Assembly (NCBI RefSeq): GCF_043641665.1
Contig: NC_092182.1
Span: 26,855,320 to 26,919,319, forward strand
DNA: 64,000 nt
Source of the DNA: Enoplosus armatus
Lineage: Eukaryota > Chordata > Actinopteri > Centrarchiformes > Enoplosidae
Direction of reading: 5' to 3'
Both the position numbers and the translations under genes were made by a program. Below, one piece after another: positions 1 through 10,564 of the stretch. Numbering within the stretch: the stretch's first letter is position 1; the number at the start of each line of letters is the position of its first letter. The notes below the pieces were generated by a model. That model did no database searches, was not told where the DNA came from, and saw only the letters and a program-made list of their open reading frames with translations.

Positions 1-1520
1 GGAGTGATTGGCAGAGGCGTGGCGGGAGGGGGGGGTTGAAAAAGAAAAGCCAGGACAAGAGAGCGAGATGAAGGAAGAAACGGGAGATAAGACCGCAGAG
101 CAACTGGCTGAGTTCATTTCACACAATCTGTCTCTCCACAGGGGGCAAATCCTTTGTTCCCGACCAGAAAAATACATTATGGAAATAAATATATAAACAA
201 ATGAAAGCACGTTACACAGCTGCCATAATTCAATATCCATACATGAGCGCACAAACAGCTTCCTGATGAGAATGAACAAGTTCATCTGGCAAAGAAAGAG
301 GAATGTTTAGCGGCACTTCTGTAGTTCTGTAGTAGTCGTGCTGAGAATGAACACGTTACAAAACATGATCAGACGATGAAGACTGAGTCTAAATGAGATG
401 AGCTGCTCGTTTCAGCCAATATTCAATGATCCAACTGGCTCTCAACCCTTGTGTTTTGTTTACGTTGGCTTTACTTCCTCATTTTTTATAATAATAATAA
501 TAATAATAACACAAAAATGATAATTTCTTCCTTTAAATATGTTTTCTTTTCTTCTGATCTAATACTTATAAGTATTGAAGTGGTAACTCTTCCGTTGGAC
601 ACAAACTAGGCTTTCACATTTGATGAAGGTGACAAAATATAGAAATGATCATAAAGAATTGTTATTAGTATTTCATGTTCTCTATGTTAGCTGTTCATGT
701 ATAAATATTTGTCAAAAAGTACAAATACATGTACAGTATTGTACGATGAGATTGAGATGTAAGATTTATTTTGGATTAATGATTCTCAGGTTTAACGAGA
801 AATCTGCATAATTTAATTAATAACCACATAAATATATATATATATATATATATATACTGTATTCTGGTCTTTCATTAACATTGGGAACGACATAATATGC
901 TCTTTAATTAAAATTGGCGTGTGATATGTTGTAAGACTGGAATGACCATGTTTGGTTGTCAGTGTTCAGGTGTCCTACTGTGGGAGCAGACAGTGAAGTG
1001 GACTAAGTCTGGTGAAGAGTTACAGTCTATTATCCTACGCAACAACGTCAGGGTTCAAACACAACTCAACAGACTGTACTTTTCTTCCTTTGTGGATTTG
1101 TGTTCGATGATTGCTTTGAATGGCCATGTGAGGAAACTCAGAGCGACTGCGGATATAAAACATGACTTGAAATATAAAGAGGCTGTTCTCGAGTCACAGG
1201 GAATATATTTTAAGGACTGCTAGTGTGTTTGGACAGAGTCTGTGCTGTCTCAGCTAATCTTGAAGAGCCGCAGTGACTCTCTGAGTTAAGCAAATTTAAG
1301 CCTTTTTTATTCGACTTTTCTGACAGGCTGTTTGCTGGGATGTCGTGCACCGAATCGCCATGTAAACAACTCGTTGTGAGTTACATAAAGCAAACATTTT
1401 CCTCGTATTCTACCAGAAGATCATTTTGGAAACTTCTATAGCCATTTTTTGGAAATAATGAAAGTGCGTGTTTTTGGCTTGATGGATGTTCAGTCATGTT
1501 TTACACACTGATCTGGTGCC
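1..1520. other. mmp24 intron 3 sequence, no gene seen
   Basis: This stretch lies downstream (in transcript sense) of mmp24 exon 3, so it is intronic. I see no exon with the expected catalytic-domain residues on the minus strand. It holds a short AAT run near 489-508 and a TA run at about 832-856. The open frames here are short and look like chance. Confidence 0.6.
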
Positions 1521-1522
1521 CC

Positions 1523-1604
<82 letters not shown>

Positions 1605-1656
1605 CCGTCCGTCCGTCCGTCCGTCCGTCCGTCCGTCCGTCCGTCCGTCTGTCTGT
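1521..1656. repeat. Compound tetranucleotide microsatellite (CTGT)n then (CCGT)n
   Basis: About 136 bases of pure 4-base units. The first two thirds are CTGT and the last third is mostly CCGT, so a T-to-C variant unit has spread as a block. It lies in mmp24 intron 3. The reading frame on the minus strand through it is a product of the repeat. Confidence 0.97.
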
Positions 1657-1795
1657 TAACAGTGAACACCAGTAAGTTAGAGAACCTTTGAGATATCATG
1701 TTTTACAGCATGTCTTAACTGTCTGCAAGCAAATCTCTTTATAAAACGTATTTATAAATTCAACTTTCCACCCCGAAGCCCAGTGATTGATGATT

Positions 1796-1796
<1 letters not shown>

Positions 1797-1879
<83 letters not shown>
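1797..1879. repeat. (TG)n microsatellite with GAGT interruptions
   Basis: About 83 bases of TG dinucleotides interrupted once by a doubled GAGT. It is the inverted counterpart of the CA array at 1991-2075. Confidence 0.97.
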
Positions 1880-1880
<1 letters not shown>

Positions 1881-1990
1881 CAGGCAGACTGTTAGGTAGC
1901 AGTTGTCTGATTTGAGTAAATGGTGTGGAACGTTACGGCAGTGAAGCTGGCCAAATGACCTGTGGCCAAAACACACAGATGGCGTACTGT

Positions 1991-2036
1991 CACACTCACA
2001 CACACACACACACACACACACTCACTCACACACTCA

Positions 2037-2075
<39 letters not shown>
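1991..2075. repeat. (CA)n microsatellite with CACT interruptions
   Basis: About 85 bases of CA dinucleotides with two CTCACT-type interruptions. Together with the TG array about 110 bases to the left it forms an inverted pair that could fold back. Confidence 0.97.
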
Positions 2076-2078
<3 letters not shown>

Positions 2079-2163
2079 GAGCACTTGAGTTGGATATGCA
2101 GAAACAGCAGCCATACACACCCGATGCATTTATTAAGTTTCCTGTTTGAAAGCAGTTCACTGA

Positions 2164-2826
2164 ACAGGCCAACAGACAGGCCAACAGACAGGCCAACAGA
2201 CGGACCAACAGACAGGCAGACCAACAGACAGGCCAACAGACGACCAACAAACAGACCAACAGACAGGCAGACCAACAGACAGGCCAACAGACGACCAACA
2301 GACAGGCCAACAGACAGGCCAACAGACAGACCAACAGATGACCAACAGACAGGCCAACAGGCAGACCAACAGACAGGCCAACAGACGACCAACAGACAGA
2401 CCAACAGACAGGCAGACCAACAGACAGGCCAACAGACGACCAACAGACAGGCCAACAGACAGACCAACAGATGACCAACAGACAGGCCAACAGGCAGACC
2501 AACAGACAGGCCAACAGGCAGACCAACAGACAGGCAGACCAACAGACGACCAACAGACGACCAACAGACAGGCCAACAGACGGACCAACAGACAGGCCAA
2601 CAGACGGACCAACAGACAGGCCAACAGGCAGACCAACAGACGACCAACAGACGGACCAACAGACATGCCAACAGGCAGACCAACAGACAGGCAGACCAAC
2701 AGGCAGGCCAACAGACGGACCAACAGGCAGACCAACAGACAGGCCAACAGACCGACCAACAGACAGGCCAACAGACGGACCAACAGGCAGACCAACAGAC
2801 GACCAACAGACGGACCAACAGACGGA
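2164..2826. repeat. Minisatellite, 12-base unit CCAACAGACAGG
   Basis: About 660 bases made of CCAACAGACAGG and shorter or variant units (CCAACAGACGGA, CCAACAGACGA, CAGGCAGA). Units of 11 and 12 bases alternate in higher-order blocks; for example the stretch around 2285-2345 recurs around 2420-2480. Several frames on both strands stay open only because the unit lacks stops. It lies in mmp24 intron 3. Confidence 0.96.
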
Positions 2827-2926
2827 CTGCCATTCCTGGAGCGATGCTGCTAGCGTGGCTAAAAATTGATCAAACAAATCTGTGATTCTTTGACTTTTCT
2901 ACATTTACATCAGTTCAAACTACACA

Positions 2927-2970
2927 CTCATCATCCTCATCATCACCATCATCACCATCATCATCATCAC
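2927..2970. repeat. (CAT)n trinucleotide microsatellite
   Basis: Imperfect CAT/CAC trinucleotides over about 44 bases. The histidine run it would encode on the plus strand is not supported by any gene structure. Confidence 0.9.
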
Positions 2971-4254
2971 AGAGCACCTACAGTTAGAAAGGCAGAGCAG
3001 CCAAAGATGCAGACGTTCTCTTTCTGTTTCTGCTCCTCATCCTCTTTCAACTCAGTTTCAATCAAATGTGCTTTGTTAGCAGGAAAGTTAAGAACAATGC
3101 CGCCGAAGCATCGACATCAAAGTTAAGCATCTTTCTTGCGATTGCTCTCTCTTCTTCATTCGTTCCCTCGTCTTTTCCTCTCTCTCCCTTTCTCGACTGT
3201 TTTTTTTATAAACTTCACCTCCCGATATCCCGAGGCATCGATGGAAGTTTTCGTTTAGAGATACACAGTTGCATAATCCTGCAGCTACGGCATCTAGCAG
3301 CGGGTGACAATTTACAGTTGCCAGCAGCCCTAAAATTCCTCCAAATGTGTCTCTTTGCATCGCTGTCAGTGTCACGTCAGCGAATTGTTCCAGCTGCTCC
3401 AAAATTGCTGTTCAGAGCAGAGAGGAAAATCATCCCGACTGAGCCCATCAACATTCTTAAATATCACTGGTTTCTTCAATATCTGCAAAAAGTGAGCCAA
3501 CTGAAACACAACCAGAATCAACTTTATTTCTCACTGCTTCAGTGTAGCACGTGAGGTTGAACGCAGGTTGGATATAAAAACTGTATCACAGGGTAAAATA
3601 TGGTTAAATGCACTACTTCTGTGGTGCTATCACTGTCTGCAAACATTCTGGCAAAACAGATGGAGAGGTTGATTTTTATTTTGAGTTATTTTTTTGGTTG
3701 ATGTATTCTGACCACTTCCTCGGGTCATCCTCCCATCCCTCAGTCGTAGAGGGCAGAGGTGGGATCACATCCTGTTTAAGATGTGTGTTCCCACATCATT
3801 TATCTCCCGAAAACCTCTCGCAGACGCTGGTTCACGCCTGTAATTCATGGTATCATGAGGCGAGGAACGACATGGAAGAAGAACTTCATGCATTGGAACA
3901 AAACACTGCCGTGAACATAAATCTGTGTATTGACTAATGTAATCCAGGCAGCGTTACGTCTCCTCCGAAAACATTAGCCAATGCAAATTAGTTACATATG
4001 AGTGTAATTCACAGGAGACAGGGCTGGCCCTAGAGATGGTTTTGGCGCCTAAGAAGAACAATTCAGTTAAAAACGATTACAGTAATGCAGCTGGGAGACT
4101 GGCAGCAGGGCTGAAGGCAACACTGAGCTGCACTGCAGGAATGTGACAGCTGATAGCAGGTGAAACATAAGGACGAGGGCTGAGACTCAAATACAGTAAA
4201 GAGGTAACCAGATAGCACTGTGATCTCACACTGTGGGTTTTATGTAACGCTGTA
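2971..4254. other. mmp24 intron 3, no feature recognised
   Basis: I see no exon, RNA gene or named repeat. Pyrimidine-rich sequence occurs near 3140-3200. The plus-strand frames at 3066-3554 and 3608-3937 have no recognisable domain or splice context. Confidence 0.5.
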
Positions 4255-4334
4255 GAGTGGGTAGCTGTAATGCAGGAGAGCTGGGATGCCTTCAGTGTCT
4301 CGTGGGAGTGGCGTAATTTACATTAGCCCTATAA
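4255..4334 (+). repeat. Copy 1 of a diverged ~78-base intronic repeat
   Basis: First of three related segments in mmp24 intron 3. Shared landmarks are GAGTGGGT at the left, then TTCAGTGTCTCGTGGGA, then TAATTTACATTAG followed by CCTAT. The other copies are at 5224-5300 and 5421-5496. Confidence 0.7.
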
Positions 4335-4574
4335 AGCTGTGAGTAGGGCGGTGTGGAGGAAAAGGAAGAGAGGCCAGAGTGAAAAGGGATTCAAATTTCT
4401 AAATGAAAAAGTCTTTATCGTGGCAGCTCAAGCAGCAAAAGAACAAGTCATTAAAAACTCTACAATATGTATACTACAATAAACGAAACAATTAGAAAAC
4501 GAAAGGAAAGAGAAAAAGAGGGAGAAGGAAAGAAAGAGAGACAAAAGAGGAAGGAGAGAGAGCGAGAAACATCC

Positions 4575-4795
4575 CAAAATTAAAGGGATACTTGGACTTT
4601 TTTGGAAATAAGCTCTTTCGCTTCCTTGTCTGTTCAGTAAATATGAAGATACAACCAGAAGACAGTTAGCTTAGCTTAGCACAAAGACTGGGAACAGGGG
4701 GAAACAGCTAGCCTAGCTCTGTCGGAAGGTCACAAAATCGAACTATTAGCCCTCTAAAGCTCAAATAACTAACATGTTATATCTCCATACAGTCC
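4575..4795 (+). repeat. Teleost interspersed repeat (GACAGTTAGCTTAGC family)
   Basis: The segment with AGACAGTTAGCTTAGCTTAG, then a run around GGGGGAAACAGCTAGCC and CTCTGTCGGAAGGT, matches a repeat I know as very common in percomorph genomes. A more decayed relative lies at about 29860-30110 (GGCTGGCTCTGTCCAAAGGT). I cannot name its class securely. Confidence 0.65.
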
Positions 4796-5223
4796 ATTCA
4801 TAACAAGACAGCAAAACACACACGAGGGATAATCAGAGTCTCGCCTGTAGACTGAAACTCTGCCTCGCCGTACGTTTCTGAACACGAGCACAGCTGAATT
4901 AACTGCTGTGTTGCAAAAGAGCACCTGGAACTGAAATTTAGGTTGAGAAACTCAGAAGTCATGACGGCGGCTACACCTTAAGTTACCGACTCCTAAATTC
5001 CTGCAGCTGAAAAAGGCCACAAGAGAGTTCCTGAAGACACATTTGGTCCTGAGCGTTGTTACTTGAAACTGCAGCTAGATTTGTTCATCAATAATGGCAG
5101 ACAGTAACAGAGGACAGAAACGAGGCGCCAATATGGTGGGGGGGTAACATGGAGTATTGTTTCTATTTGATTCATGACACTAAAGCTTATTTTGAAATTG
5201 AATTTGAGAGCGAGAGAGGGACT
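4796..5223. other. mmp24 intron 3, no feature recognised
   Basis: Unique-looking intronic sequence without an exon or RNA gene that I can identify. Confidence 0.5.
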
Positions 5224-5300
5224 GAGTGGGCAGAAGCAACAATGGGAGGTGGGATGTGTTCAGTGTCTCGTGGGACGGCTCTAATCTGCATTAGACCTAT
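5224..5300 (+). repeat. Copy 2 of the ~78-base intronic repeat
   Basis: It shares GAGTGGG, TTCAGTGTCTCGTGGGAC and TAATCTGCATTAG with the copies at 4255 and 5421, in the same order and orientation. Confidence 0.7.
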
Positions 5301-5420
5301 ATTACATGGCTGAGCTGCCGTTGGATCGTCATACAGTGGAAGGTTTTACTACATGTGGACAGTAGAAGACAATAGAATAAGGTGGAGAGAGAGGAGGGAC
5401 GAAGATCAAGACGGAGAGAC

Positions 5421-5496
5421 GAGTGGGTGGATGTAACGCACGGATACGAGATGCATTCAGGGTCCCGTGGGACGGAGCTAATTTACATTAGGCCCA
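5421..5496 (+). repeat. Copy 3 of the ~78-base intronic repeat
   Basis: It shares GAGTGGGTGGATGTAACGCA with copy 1 and CGTGGGACGG with copy 2, followed by CTAATTTACATTAGGCCCAT. It ends just before a purine-rich tract. Confidence 0.7.
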
Positions 5497-5510
5497 TCCA
5501 AGTTCAGACT

Positions 5511-5588
5511 GGGAGAGAGCGAGAGAGAGAGAGAGAGGGAGGCAAACAATGAGGGCGGGAAGGGAGGAGGAGGAGGAGGAGGAGGGTG
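5511..5588. repeat. Purine-rich GA and GGA tract
   Basis: A (GA)n run at about 5516-5537 is followed by (GGA)n at about 5565-5587. The strand-asymmetric purine run continues in weaker form towards 5670. Confidence 0.9.
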
Positions 5589-5673
5589 GAAAAAGACAAA
5601 AAGAAGAAGAAAATGTAATAAAGGAGAGAAAGGAAGGAAAACAAGAAAGACATAAGACAGAAAAAGATAGAAA

Positions 5674-6026
5674 GATGGATGATTGATGGATGGATGGGTG
5701 GGTGGATGGGTGGGTGGATGGATGGATGGGTGGATGGATGATGGGTGGGTGGATGGATGGATGGATGGATGGATGGATGGATGGGTGGGTGGATGGATGG
5801 ATGGATGGATGGATGGGTGGGTGGATGGGTGGATGGATGGATGGATGGATGGATGGGTGGATGGATGGGTGGGTGGATGGGTGGATGGGTGGGTGGATGG
5901 GTGGGTGGATGGGTGGGTGGGTGGATGGATGGATGGATGGGTGGGTGGGTGGATGGATGGATGGATGGATGGATGGATGGATGGGTGGGTGGGTGGGTGG
6001 ATGGATGGATGGATGGATGGATGGAT
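5674..6026. repeat. (TGGA)/(TGGG) array abutting the mmp24 exon 3 donor
   Basis: About 350 bases of TGGA units mixed with TGGG variants, with occasional ATGA. On the mmp24 transcript strand it reads (ATCC)n and begins at the third base of intron 3, so only the GT of the splice donor separates it from the exon. Confidence 0.97.
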
Positions 6027-6028
6027 AC

Positions 6029-6145
6029 CTGTAGGAGATCTTTTTATCTCTCCACTTCTGCCCCGTCAGGGCGTAGCGTTTATTCCTCTGCCGGCGGCTG
6101 GTGTGAGGATGATCTGGGACGCCACAGCGAGGTCTCCTCATCCAC
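6029..6145 (-). CDS. mmp24: mmp24 exon 3: cysteine switch, furin site, start of catalytic domain
   Basis: This 117-base exon encodes about 39 residues. It starts by completing the glutamate codon split from exon 2 (acceptor TTCAG, then GTGGATG) and ends in AG before a GTATCC donor. It carries the cysteine-switch motif PRCGVPD, whose cysteine holds the catalytic zinc in the inactive zymogen. The basic stretch RRQRNKR follows, the furin cleavage site that activates membrane-type MMPs in the secretory pathway. Then comes [15 protein letters not shown], the first strand of the metzincin catalytic domain. The segment [20 protein letters not shown] fits remembered vertebrate MMP24 better than MMP15 or MMP16. 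The zinc-binding HExxHxxGxxH exon would be further downstream and is outside the window. Confidence 0.93.
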
Positions 6146-6979
6146 CTGAACACAGCAGGACATTTGATCACCTCTCTGGGTGAAACCTGACTTATCTCCA
6201 TGCACCATGTCTATTCATGTGTCTTTGAAACACTTTGATCAGATTAGCACACAGGAAGCTGTATTTCCTGTCTGTTACTCTGTTTATGAACTCATTTCAA
6301 TTATAATTATAATTAGAAATTAAAAGCAGCAGCTTCTAATTCGGCGTTAGCTAACTTGTAAGGTAATGCTAACGCTAAAAACCAGAGTTTGCGGAAAACT
6401 GAGCAGCCTGTAAAAGAGTCTTTAATAAGAACATATTGATGATGTTTACGTGCATGATATCATGCTGAAAGACTGAGGCTCAAGCTACATGTGACGGTGC
6501 ACGGCCATTGTTTCGATCGATGGCCCATTTTTCCGAAACCTCAATAGTCTGAAAACAAACGGCCATTGCTCCGAAAATACACACTCTCCCTGCAGCTGTT
6601 AGTTCAGGAACTGCCGGCCCTTTGAGAGAATTCAGTTAAAAATTCCTGTCTGGACCATCAGCAGCACAAACTGGAGTTCAACCAGTTCAGCCAGGAAGCT
6701 GCTCCACACTGAGGCTAAATGTGTCAGGCCAATTAGAGTCCATTTATAGTCAGTTACAGTTCATCTGTAGGGCCTTTAATCATACCTGTGGTCTCAAAAG
6801 GGTTCATAGCACCCATGAAATAATGTTACGGCATTTCCTGTTCTTGTTGTCTAAAAAATGTTTTGTTTGGTAAAAGAATATTAATATTATGAATATAATA
6901 TTGGATCATTTCTCACAGTCACACGTTCTGCTGGCAGTCGGGAACGATATCACCTGGATTGTAATTCTCAGTGACTCAC
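6146..6979 (-). other. mmp24 intron 2
   Basis: 834-base intron with donor GTGAGT after 6980 and acceptor TTCAG before 6145. It contains the motif CGGCCATTG twice near 6502-6575, a sequence I associate with interspersed fish repeats but cannot name. No RNA gene was seen. Confidence 0.85.
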
Positions 6980-7128
6980 TCTATAGTCGTCTCGTCCAGT
7001 ATTCCCGTCACAGGGATGCCGTAGAAGCGCTGCATGGCGGCCACGGCGGACTGCATGGCTTTCTCCTGCCGTAGGTCCGACGTGCGGACGTCATGAGGCA
7101 GCAGGTAGCCGTAGTTCTTCAGCCACGT
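6980..7128 (-). CDS. mmp24: mmp24 exon 2: prodomain
   Basis: This 149-base exon encodes 49 complete codons plus the first two bases of a glutamate codon. The acceptor is CTCTCTCAG before ACGTGG and the donor is GTGAGT. The product begins TWLKNYGYL and includes AMQSAVAAMQRFYGIPVTG, the helical peptidoglycan-binding-like fold that forms the N-terminal prodomain of matrix metalloproteinases. The prodomain shields the active site until furin cuts downstream. The wording WLKNYGYLLPHDVR and YGIPVTGILDETTIE is closest, from memory, to MMP24. Phases with exon 1 (0) and exon 3 (2) are consistent, so the model joins cleanly. Confidence 0.94.
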
Positions 7129-9320
7129 CTGAGAGAGAGGCGGGGAAAAGAAACGGAGGTTAGTTACCATCAATACAACACAGAATACAGTAAAACAAAC
7201 TTTACCTCAAAATATAGTTTAACCACTTAATAAAGTGCCACAGACACTAACGACACTTTTTATTTTAGAGCAAAGTGACGAACTTGTGCTTCAATTCAGG
7301 TTGAAAACAAACAAAATTATTTCTCAGAATGATCTCTTATTATTGTGACGGTAAAGGTGTGATTTACCGGTAATGACTGATGACTAATAGCTAATAGAAA
7401 ATGATTAGATGACTAATCAGCTGAGAGGGGAATGCAGTCCTGTCAACAACACTAAAGATGAAACATACTGATGCTTGTATGGACAGTGTTGCTGCGACAG
7501 CTTTGTCTTTCCTGTTGATGAGGTTTGAGTTCCTGTAGGTGGCGCTCTTTAGTTTGGACAATATTTCTACCTGGAACGTCTTCTGATTATTATCAACAAA
7601 CAGAACGTGTAGAACACATCACATTTTTCCAGAGAAAGAATCAACCGACAGTGTTTACAGCCTACATTAATCAGAAAGGCATCTCAGACGCTAACATTTG
7701 CACTTTGAGCACCACGGACGTCTGAGCTGAAGTCTTTAATGTAAAGACTGCAGCAGAGAGATTAAAGGCACCTGATTAAGATCACTGCAATACATTTCTC
7801 AGGTGAACACAATCTCTTATGCTCACAGATATGAGCACACGTCTGATGAAACACATGAAAGAGAAATGTTGTTCTTCTCATGTCAGATCTAAAAATAATT
7901 TCTGTCCTCGCGGTGCAACAGAGATTAAAAACACAATAATAATCTGCCCAGCTGTCTCCCTCCTCCCAGCTTCATGTGTTGTCACTCTATACTTCTGACT
8001 TTATAAAGCGGGCAGCATTATCTACCTAATGAATTATGAAACTGATTGGAAATTGTATTTAGGGATTAACAGTAGTGTGAGAAGACGGTCCGAAGCTGCA
8101 GCGGTGACTGTGACACACAGCTCATAGAGGATATTAAGGAACTTTAAAACCCTCAGCACCCGATTACTCTGAACACACAGACATGATACACACGAACACT
8201 TTCCGGGGTGTCATTATCTCGGATGATTTTAGCTAATTCAAATTTGCAGTCCATAAAGCCCAGTAGAAATCACAGAGAGGAAGATGCTTCCTATAACTCC
8301 AGAACTTGCCTGACAATCATCACGTTTTCAAGCTTTCTTCAGTATCACAGTAATCCGGTGATGGTTGTCTGTACACCCACGTGTACACGGCAAACAGCAG
8401 CTGCTAATAAATAATTCGGCCAAAATGCAAAGAGATATAGCCCCGAATTATGGGACCTGTATTTCCAAAACGTAGAGGGGGTGATGGGGGGGATTGTTGG
8501 GTGTCAGACTTTGAAAAACCTCCTGTATCGTATTTAATAACTTACACCAACACGCAAGTCTTCACCCAACAGATGGAGCTTTTCACGTCACATTTCTTTC
8601 TTTAGTTCTCCTCTGATGTGGCAAAGCAGGACAAGAGAAAGGAGGGAAGAAAGGGTGAGACACTGAAAGAGGATAGAAACAGACTCAGGCTGGAGACAAG
8701 AGAGTGGACACACGGAGACTTATCGAATATGTCAGAGAGAAACTGAGAGAAAGGACGAGGAGACGGCGATTCCTCCCGAAAGGTTCACAGAAAATTTGAT
8801 TCGCGCTGATCCAAAATCGATGCTGAATCCACAAGTTTCCTCGGATGATTCTTATTATGTCGTATTTTTCACTTTGCAGCGCGCCTGTCTCTTTAATATG
8901 ACATAACACAATCTCACAGGCCTCCTGAGAGAGAGAGGGAGAGGAACATGAAGACGGCAGAGGACAGAGAGAGGTAAATGAATAGGAGGGAAGAAAAAGA
9001 GAGAGAGAAGGAGAGAGGGAGAGGGGAGGGAGGGGAGAGATAACGAGGGGGAGGCTGAGCCCTTCTCTACAGTAGGTCATTAATATTTCAAAGTGTGTGC
9101 CAGCCTCTCCCAGCCGGTCCAAGCCCGACATCCAGCACTCAGCTACAACACTCACGTCTGCTTAACTACCATGACGGGCGCAGGGAGGTTACCAGCGCCA
9201 TCACACTGCGTCCGGCTGCAGGAACCTCTGGTGGTTGTATGAACACCGACGGGTCCAGAAGACAGACAGGTCATCCTCTACATCACTTCTTCTGACAATG
9301 ACCACAAACGTTCCCTTTTC
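7129..9320 (-). other. mmp24 intron 1, proximal part
   Basis: The first 2.2 kb of intron 1 upstream of exon 2 contains no recognisable exon. A purine-rich tract lies at about 8930-9055. The plus-strand frames at 7525-7725 and 8208-8414 look like chance. Confidence 0.6.
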
Positions 9321-9324
9321 TTAA

Positions 9325-9379
9325 TGAATCAGAATCAGAAGGACTTTATTGATCCCCGGGGGGGGGGGGGGGGGGGGGG
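9325..9379 (-). repeat. Non-LTR retroelement 3' tail plus 22-base poly-G
   Basis: On the minus strand this reads as a C-run, then GGGGATCAATAAAGTCC and TTCTGATTCTGATTC, a 3' end typical of CR1/Rex-like retroelement remnants in fish. The G tract is at 9358-9379. A second copy with the same arrangement lies at 50171-50212. Confidence 0.65.
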
Positions 9380-10289
9380 TTTAGTTCTCTAAACCTCACG
9401 AAGAGGCAGCACATCAACAGATGCTGCTGTGAGTTGTTTAGGTGTGAAAACAGCACTCTGTTAGTTATTTTCAGTGAACTGACTTGACGGGTTGTTGTGA
9501 TGTAAATGTTACATGTAGAAATATAGTTACCAAATGATATTAAAACAAAAATAAAAATCTTAAACTCAGACGTCTCGGCTGCAACAACAAACTTACATTT
9601 GGAGACAATAAAGAAAGTAAAATCCACAGCCTCCATGAAATGAATTATTCTTTCATGAACCTCGGACCAGTGAGTGATCTCTTGCTGCTTCTCTGTCCGA
9701 CATGTTTCAGACAAACTTCCACATTCACACAGACGCCCTTCGTCTGTCTGAACTATCAGTTATAGTCTGTACATGTTACTTGATATATTTTTGTTTGTTG
9801 GCAGTCGACGTGTTCCTGCTTAAGTGTCAGTGTTTAACGAATTTATTTAGATTGTGATCCTAATCTGCTTTTAATCCGAAGTGTAAATGTGAACACAATG
9901 TGCCACATGGTCCGTGAGCCGAAAGGAAACTGACTGCTTACAATCCAATTAAGAATCTGCGGCGATGACAACGCCACTGTTCTCCAACAAAGCATCTCAA
10001 TCTGATTCCTGTAATTGAATCCTGTCGTATCCACACGCTGATAAAGAAAACCAGAGCTCCAGGCGAGAACCAACTAAACAATTTCACCGCAACTGTCAAG
10101 ATACGACGGACGAAAACAAAGATTACGCAGTTTAATCTATAAAAGTAAACCAGACAATGTAGTTTAAACAAGTGTTGAGATTTAATCAAGCAATAAAAAA
10201 TACTGATGAACGTTCACAAAGTGTTCATATTTCATTTTCCTTCAACAGAGAACTGAAACCTAAAGAAGCTCTGATCTGTTTATTGTGTC

Positions 10290-10290
<1 letters not shown>
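9380..10290 (-). other. mmp24 intron 1, no feature recognised
   Basis: No exon, RNA gene or clear repeat was seen. Minus-strand frames at 9346-9714 and 9843-10189 have no recognisable domain. Confidence 0.5.

Positions 10291-10364
<74 letters not shown>
10291..10364. repeat. (CA)n microsatellite
   Basis: A nearly pure CA run of about 74 bases, followed at 10418-10565 by several interrupted TG runs in the opposite sense. Confidence 0.97.
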
Positions 10365-10365
<1 letters not shown>

Positions 10366-10533
10366 CACTCTCTGCAATGACGTCTCTGAGGACCTCGATA
10401 CTGCATTAGTCAGCATGTTTGTGTGTGTGTATATGAGTGTGTGCTCATGCGTGTATGTGTAAGTGCATCCATGTGTGTGTGTGTGTGTGTTATGTGTGTA
10501 TCCTTGCACCCCTACATAGGTGTATGCCAGTGT

Positions 10534-10538
<5 letters not shown>

Positions 10539-10564
<26 letters not shown>
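10539..10564. repeat. (TG)n microsatellite
   Basis: A TG run of about 26 bases at the end of a region of imperfect TG repeats starting near 10418. Confidence 0.9.

Noticed and set aside
1892..2877. Long open frames on both strands rich in V-C-W-S or N-R-Q-T
   Set aside because: They follow the 12-base minisatellite and the TG/CA arrays. The unit has no stop in several frames, so the frames are artefacts.
5488..6201. A 237-codon minus-strand frame with a long H-P-S-I region
   Set aside because: Only the part at 6029-6145 is real (mmp24 exon 3). The rest reads through the donor into the (ATCC)n array and is intronic.
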